From: Planctomycetota bacterium
Lineage (GTDB): Bacteria; Planctomycetota; UBA1135; GCA-002686595
NCBI GenBank assembly: GCA_021413885.1
Contig: JAIOPM010000043.1
Coordinates: forward strand, 62,001-126,000
Length of the DNA stretch: 64,000 nt
Direction: 5' to 3'
A model generated the notes under the pieces. It was not told the origin of the DNA and ran no database searches. It saw only the letters and a program-made list of their open reading frames with translations. Below, piece by piece: positions 59,854 to 64,000 of the stretch. The stretch's first letter is position 1. Each line of letters starts with the position of its first letter. The translations under genes and the position numbers were made by a program.

Positions 59854-61373
59854 CGCACCACCTCCTCGTACACGGCGCGCACCAACTTGCCGCGCAGGTC
59901 CCAACGGAACGTCGCGAGCTCGCCCTTGCCTTCCTCGGTCAGTTGATGCGCGAGCGCCGGATAGCGGATCAACGCGAGGATCTTGTTCGCCATGTCCTGC
60001 ACGTCCCAGAAGTCGACCTTCAACGCGTTGCGCAGGACTTCGGACACGCCGCTCTGACGCGAGAGCACGACGGGCACGTCGAGCGCCATCGCCTCGAGCG
60101 GCGAGATGCCGAACGGCTCGCTCACCGAAGGCATCACGTAGATGTCGGCCATCGCGTACATGCGCTCGACCTCTTCGCCTTTCAGGAAGCCGGTGAAGTG
60201 GACGTGGCGCGCGAGCCCGAGGCGCGCGGCGCGTTCGATCATCTTCGGCAGCATGTCGCCGCTGCCCGACATCACGAACTTGACCTTGGGCTCGACCTTG
60301 ACGACGCGCGCGGCCGCTTCGAGGAAGTAGTCGGGGCCCTTCTGGAACGTGACGCGTCCGAGGAAGAGCACGATCGGTTCGCGGATGTGCTTCTGCCCTT
60401 GCCAGCCTTCGACTTGTTCCTTGTGCGTCACCGCGTTGTGCACGACGCGCAACTTGGCGGCGTCGACCTGGTAGCGCGAACGCACCGCGTTCTCGGTGTA
60501 GTGGCTGACGCAGATCACGCGGTCGGCGGTGGCGAGCCCGAGCTGCTCGAGCGCGCGCACGCGTTCGTTGACGTTCTCGCCGCTGCGGTCGTACTCGCTG
60601 GCGTGCAGGTGCACGACCAACGGCTTCTTCGCGACGCGCGCCGCGACGATGCCGGCCGGGTACGTCATCCAGTCGTGCGCGTGGACGACGTCGAACGGCT
60701 CGCGCCGCGCAACCTCGCCGACGACCAACGCGTAGCGCGCGACCTCCGCCATCAAGTCGGGGCCGTAGAAGCCGGAGAACGAGAGGCGCTCCTCGCGCAG
60801 GATCGCGGTGTCGATCGACCGCGGATCGCCTTCGGCCGCCGCGGTGAAGAGCGCACGCTTCAGGCCGCCGACCGCGCGACGTGATTCCTCGGGCGCGGCT
60901 TCGAAGCGGCGCACGAGTTCGTCGCGCGAGAGGCCGGTCACCGACACCAAGTGTTCGAGCCAACCGACTTCGCCGAGGTACGGACGCAGCGCGCTCTCGA
61001 CTTCGAGCAGGCGCAGCGTCGTCGCGACGGCTTCGTCGCGCTTGCGCGGTTCGGGCGGAATTTCCACGGTCGCGCTCGCAACGCGCGGCGCGACGCGGAC
61101 GACTTCCTCGGGCTCGCGCCACTCGACTGTACGCCGCGTCTCGACCTTCGGGCCCGGCACCGTCTGCTGCACGTGCGTCCACGTCGGCACCGGCACCGTG
61201 TTCGCGCCGACGAGCTTGACGAAGCGTTGATCCTCGTCGCCCCACGCCTTCGGCACGACGAACGCGACTTCGACGCCGTGGTGCGAGAGCCCTTGCGTCA
61301 GGCCGAAGCACGCGGTGCCGAGTCCGCCCGAGATGTGCGGCGGAAACTCCCAACCGAGCATCAAGACCTTCAT
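59850..61373 (-). CDS. GT4-type glycosyltransferase (glycogen synthase-like)
   Basis: 507 residues. N-terminal 'MLGWEFPPHISGGLGTACFG' (about 5-24) is the starch/glycogen-synthase-like donor-site start; 'VVHAHDWMTYPAG', 'FLGRVTFQKGPDYFLEAA' and 'MPSVSEPFGISPLEAMALD' are the GT4/GT5 GT-B hallmarks. A long insert (about 60-190) is unusual. Transfers glucose or another sugar from a nucleotide donor, probably onto alpha-glucan. ATG 61373 overlaps the GH133 stop as ATGA. Confidence 0.92.
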   Translation of the reverse strand: MKVLMLGWEFPPHISGGLGTACFGLTQGLSHHGVEVAFVVPKAWGDEDQRFVKLVGANTVPVPTWTHVQQTVPGPKVETRRTVEWREPEEVVRVAPRVASATVEIPPEPRKRDEAVATTLRLLEVESALRPYLGEVGWLEHLVSVTGLSRDELVRRFEAAPEESRRAVGGLKRALFTAAAEGDPRSIDTAILREERLSFSGFYGPDLMAEVARYALVVGEVARREPFDVVHAHDWMTYPAGIVAARVAKKPLVVHLHASEYDRSGENVNERVRALEQLGLATADRVICVSHYTENAVRSRYQVDAAKLRVVHNAVTHKEQVEGWQGQKHIREPIVLFLGRVTFQKGPDYFLEAAARVVKVEPKVKFVMSGSGDMLPKMIERAARLGLARHVHFTGFLKGEEVERMYAMADIYVMPSVSEPFGISPLEAMALDVPVVLSRQSGVSEVLRNALKVDFWDVQDMANKILALIRYPALAHQLTEEGKGELATFRWDLRGKLVRAVYEEVVR

Positions 61374-63346
61374 TGCGGCGGCTCCTCGAGCAAGTGCAGC
61401 GCGCGCAGCAGCTCCGCGACGTTGAGCGCCGACGCGATCGCGCCGCGCGGACGATGCGGGGGATCGCCGTCGTAGAGTTCGGACACGTGGTTCAACCCGT
61501 AGCCTTGGAGGAGATCGGAGAAGCCGAGCACGAGTTCCGAGAGCGGCTCGAGACGCCACAAGCGCGGCACGTACGCGCGCAAGTACGTCTCGATGTAGAA
61601 GCTCGACAACCACGGCCACACCGAACCGTTGTGGCGCGCGCGTTCGCGCTCGTCGTGGTTGCCGTGGTGCACGCCGACGTAGTGGGGGCTGGTCGGCGCG
61701 AGCGTGCGCAGACCGCGCGGCGTCAAGAGCTCGGCGCGTACGCGCCGGAACACGTCGGTGCGCTTGCCGCGCGACAGCGGTGAGAACTCGAGCGAAGCCG
61801 CGATCACCATGTTCGCGCGTGAATGCCGATCGACCGCATCTTCGCGCCACGTATCGGCGAGCGAGCGCTCGTCGTCGAGCCAAAAGCGTTGGAGGAAGCC
61901 CGTCGCCGCGACACGCTTGCGCCGGTTCCATTCCTTCGCGCGTTCCTTCGCACCGGCGCGCTCGTTCAGGTCGTCGAGGTACGCGAGCAGGTAGTACCAG
62001 AGCGCGTTGACCTCGACCGCGCAGCCGTGGCGCGGCGTCACCGGCTTGCCCTCGGCGTACGCGTTCATCCACGTCACCGCGAGGTTGGGTGTGCCGGCGT
62101 GCAGCAGGCCCTGGTCGTCGACGGAGATCGCGAGCTGCTTCGTCGAGGACAAGCCTTCAGCGATCGCGGCGAGCGCCGGCGCGAACACGTCGTTCACGCG
62201 CTCCTGCGAGCCGCCCGCGTTCTCGTACAGCCGCACCGCGCGCGCGAACCACAACGCGGTGTCCGCCGCTTCGTAGCGCGAGTCCGCCGCCGAGGTGCCG
62301 AAGTGCGAGGGCAGAAGGCCGTCGCGCAGGAACGGCAGCGTCGCTTCGAGCGCGTTGCCGCACGTCTCGACCTCGCCGCGCGTCAGCAGCAGTCCGGGCA
62401 ACGCGACCAACGTCTCGCGCCCGCTCTCGCCGTACCACGGGAAGCCGGTCAACACGCCGAGTCGCCCCGTCGCGCTCTTGCGATGCAGGAAGTCGTCGGC
62501 GGCGAGCATCAGCGCGCTCTTCAAGCTGCGGTCGAAACGCGCGAGCCGCGCGCGCCGCGTCGAGTCCTCGCGCTTCCACAGCGCCGCCGGATCCGATACG
62601 GGCTCGCCGATCGTGGCCGCGACGACGACGTCCGCGCCGGGCGCGATCGAAACGGTGAACGTGCCGGGCGTGAAGTTGTCCTCGATGCCGTCGTAGCCGC
62701 GCTCGAGATCCTTCGCGTACTCGATGCGCCGGTACCAAACCGGGTCGGCCTCGAAGCGTTGCGCCTGCGACGACACGGTGATCGCGAGCTGCGGCAACTC
62801 GCCGTACGGCCTCGAACGAATGCCGCCGGCGATGCGCTCGACACGCGGATCGAGCGCGATGTTCTCGCGCGTCAACGCGTCGGCTTCGCGGAAGGCGTAG
62901 AGCGGCCGCAGCACGAGCTCGAGCGGCACGTCGACCGCGTCGACCGAGTAACGGATCAGCACCGTCGGGTCGCCCTTGACCATCAACAGGTCGCGGTGGA
63001 TCCACGTTCCGCCGAGGCGATAGGAGAACCTCGGGTAGGGGACGAGGTCGACCGATTGGATCGCCTGGTGTCCGTGGGGATGCCACATGCCCGGATAGCG
63101 CCCCATCGACAACGGAAACGACTTGCCGCCGCCGGTGATCGTCTCCTCGAAACGCGAGAGCCAGACGAAGCGCTTCGCGCTCGCGCCGAACGGCGTCACC
63201 AACCAACCGTGATGGCGCCGCGTCGGACAAAGCAGGATCGTGGACGACGCGTACCCGCCGCGGCCGTCGGTCTCGATCCACTCGCGCGTGATCGCCCGAT
63301 CGAGCTGCAGGCATTCTTCGCGATCGATATGGACCAAGGCGGGCAC
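61370..63346 (-). CDS. Glycogen debranching enzyme (GH133 amylo-alpha-1,6-glucosidase)
   Basis: 658 residues. N-terminal beta domain ('EWIETDGRGGYASSTIL', 'TRRHHGWLV') and C-terminal alpha/alpha-barrel with 'GFPWYGESGRETLVALPGLL', 'RHGCAVEVNALWYYLLAYLD' and 'HNGSVWPWLSSFYIE', as in the archaeal/bacterial amylo-1,6-glucosidases. Removes alpha-1,6 branches of glycogen in the cytoplasm. First gene of the four-gene operon; start GTG 63346 gives the conserved 'DREECLQLDRAIT' start, with a weak ribosome-binding site. Confidence 0.95.
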   Translation of the reverse strand: MPALVHIDREECLQLDRAITREWIETDGRGGYASSTILLCPTRRHHGWLVTPFGASAKRFVWLSRFEETITGGGKSFPLSMGRYPGMWHPHGHQAIQSVDLVPYPRFSYRLGGTWIHRDLLMVKGDPTVLIRYSVDAVDVPLELVLRPLYAFREADALTRENIALDPRVERIAGGIRSRPYGELPQLAITVSSQAQRFEADPVWYRRIEYAKDLERGYDGIEDNFTPGTFTVSIAPGADVVVAATIGEPVSDPAALWKREDSTRRARLARFDRSLKSALMLAADDFLHRKSATGRLGVLTGFPWYGESGRETLVALPGLLLTRGEVETCGNALEATLPFLRDGLLPSHFGTSAADSRYEAADTALWFARAVRLYENAGGSQERVNDVFAPALAAIAEGLSSTKQLAISVDDQGLLHAGTPNLAVTWMNAYAEGKPVTPRHGCAVEVNALWYYLLAYLDDLNERAGAKERAKEWNRRKRVAATGFLQRFWLDDERSLADTWREDAVDRHSRANMVIAASLEFSPLSRGKRTDVFRRVRAELLTPRGLRTLAPTSPHYVGVHHGNHDERERARHNGSVWPWLSSFYIETYLRAYVPRLWRLEPLSELVLGFSDLLQGYGLNHVSELYDGDPPHRPRGAIASALNVAELLRALHLLEEPPQ

Positions 63347-63371
63347 GGTGGAGCTCGGAGGCGGGCGGGGA

Positions 63372-63400
63372 ACTCTACGGGATGCGCCCCTCGGGCTCCA
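63372..63400 (-). promoter_or_regulatory. Possible promoter for the glycogen operon
   Basis: On the minus strand, TGGAGC (63400-63395) and TAGAGT (63377-63372) with 17 nt between, 25 nt before the GTG at 63346. Moderate match. Confidence 0.35.
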
Positions 63401-63449
63401 GGCGATGAACGCGCGTTCCGCGCCCGGAATCTCGAGCGCCAGCGAGCGC

Positions 63450-63455
63450 TAGAAT
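63450..63455 (+). promoter_or_regulatory. Candidate -10 element for the VWA gene
   Basis: TAGAAT ends 27 nt before the GTG at 63483. No good -35 at 16-18 nt. Five of six bases match the sigma-70 -10 consensus. Confidence 0.4.
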
Positions 63456-63482
63456 GCGCCGCCGTTCCTGGCTGCCGCTCGC

Positions 63483-64000
63483 GTGTTCGCTCACCCCCTC
63501 GGACTCTTCGCGCTGCTCGCGTTGCCGGCGATCGTCGCGCTGCATCTCTTCCGTCGGCGCTTCGAGCCGCGGGCGGTCAGCGCGCTGTTCCTCTGGCAAT
63601 CGGTCGATCGCACGCCGGTCGCCGGTCGCGAGCGTCAGCCGTTGCGCGCCTCGGCGTCGTTGCTCCTCGAGCTGCTCGCCGCCGCGGCGCTCGCGTTCGC
63701 GCTCGCCGGCCCGCGTCCGGGCTCGACGCGCACCGAACATCTCGTGATCGTGCTCGACGGCTCGGCGTCGATGTCGGCGCGCGCCGGCGATTCGACTGCG
63801 CGCGAGCGGGCGATCGAAGAAGTCGAGCGGCGCTTGGCGGCGCTCGGTTCCGACTCGCGCGTCACGTTGATCGAATCCGGCGAGCGTCCGACGATCCTCG
63901 CGGGTCCGACGGCCTACGCACGCGAGGCGCGTGAAGCGCTCGCCAAGTACGCGCCGCGCGCGGTGCACCACGATCTGACTCCGGCGGTCGCGTTGGCGCT
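63483..64000 (+). CDS. BatA-like VWA-domain membrane protein, 3' end cut by window edge
   Basis: Frame open from GTG 63483 to the window end. It starts 'FAHPLGLFALLALPAIVALH' (residues 2-21), the BatA-type N-terminal membrane segment, then a basic segment ('FRRRFEPRAVS'), a second membrane segment ('ASLLLELLAAAALAFALAG', about 64-82) and a VWA domain with the MIDAS motif D-G-S-A-S ('VIVLDGSASMSARA', about 92-105). Known relatives belong to the BatA/BatB (aerotolerance) and related MoxR-associated systems. Upstream ATG 63454 is in another frame. Divergent from the glycogen operon. Confidence 0.9.
   Translation, partial: MFAHPLGLFALLALPAIVALHLFRRRFEPRAVSALFLWQSVDRTPVAGRERQPLRASASLLLELLAAAALAFALAGPRPGSTRTEHLVIVLDGSASMSARAGDSTARERAIEEVERRLAALGSDSRVTLIESGERPTILAGPTAYAREAREALAKYAPRAVHHDLTPAVALA

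Overview
The window is 64 kb of very GC-rich bacterial DNA, densely coded, with strongly GC-biased third codon positions. The gene mix points to a Gram-negative, LPS-making member of the Planctomycetota or a close relative: sulfatases, an FGE-like lipoprotein-era enzyme family, a secretin plus GspK, KdsA, a TonB/ExbB/ExbD-type operon with large TPR proteins, a Ser/Thr kinase with a membrane anchor, and two sigma-54 activators. No rRNA, tRNA, insertion sequence, phage gene or CRISPR array was seen. The phylum call is inference from gene content; the sequence holds no marker that fixes the species.

Layout. 1-2794: end of a Cys-type sulfatase and a coupled membrane-anchored alkaline-phosphatase-superfamily hydrolase with Thr at the nucleophile position. 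2843-5670: rpsO-pnp with promoter, intergenic hairpin and terminator. 5734-10521: a 1595-residue transmembrane sigma-54 activator carrying a CBM9-like sensor. 10801-14436: small exported protein, secretin lipoprotein, GspK. 14441-16021: HyuB-like protein. 16107-20850: housekeeping run purA, uppS, cdsA, phoH, ybeY. 21080-21895: FliA/WhiG-type sigma factor. 21902-22563: on the minus strand, a promoter, a cyclic-di-GMP-I (GEMM-I) riboswitch aptamer and about 500 nt with no recognisable gene, closed by a terminator shared with the sigma gene. 22667-26427: IscU/NifU-like protein, a GAF-type sigma-54 activator, a PafA-like phosphatase lipoprotein. 26805-34681: six-gene operon with a TonB-like anchor fused to a terpene-cyclase-fold toroid, two TPR proteins, ExbB and two ExbD, ending in a strong terminator. 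34719-37295: two membrane proteins of unknown role.

37329-41079 (minus): Ser/Thr kinase, kdsA and a lipid-kinase-like gene. 41146-44834: RmlD-like reductase and valS. 44931-46884 (minus): FGE-like protein and a small unknown protein. 47051-48034: RluD-family pseudouridine synthase, followed tail-to-tail by a 54-residue membrane peptide gene. 48294-51820: a BlaI-type repressor with its operator, an M56 peptidase and a Cys/Asp-rich exported protein, in one operon. 51846-54170 (minus): large lipoprotein. 54350-63346 (minus): a glycogen operon of four genes (GH133 debranching enzyme, GT4, GH57, and a glycogen synthase-glucan phosphorylase fusion), each overlapping the next by 4 nt. 63483-64000: start of a BatA-like VWA protein that runs off the window.

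The most interesting items are the c-di-GMP riboswitch with no assignable target gene, the CBM9-to-sigma-54 one-piece transmembrane activator, the ExbBD operon with an unusual TonB-like partner, and the BlaI/M56 operon with its third Cys-rich gene.
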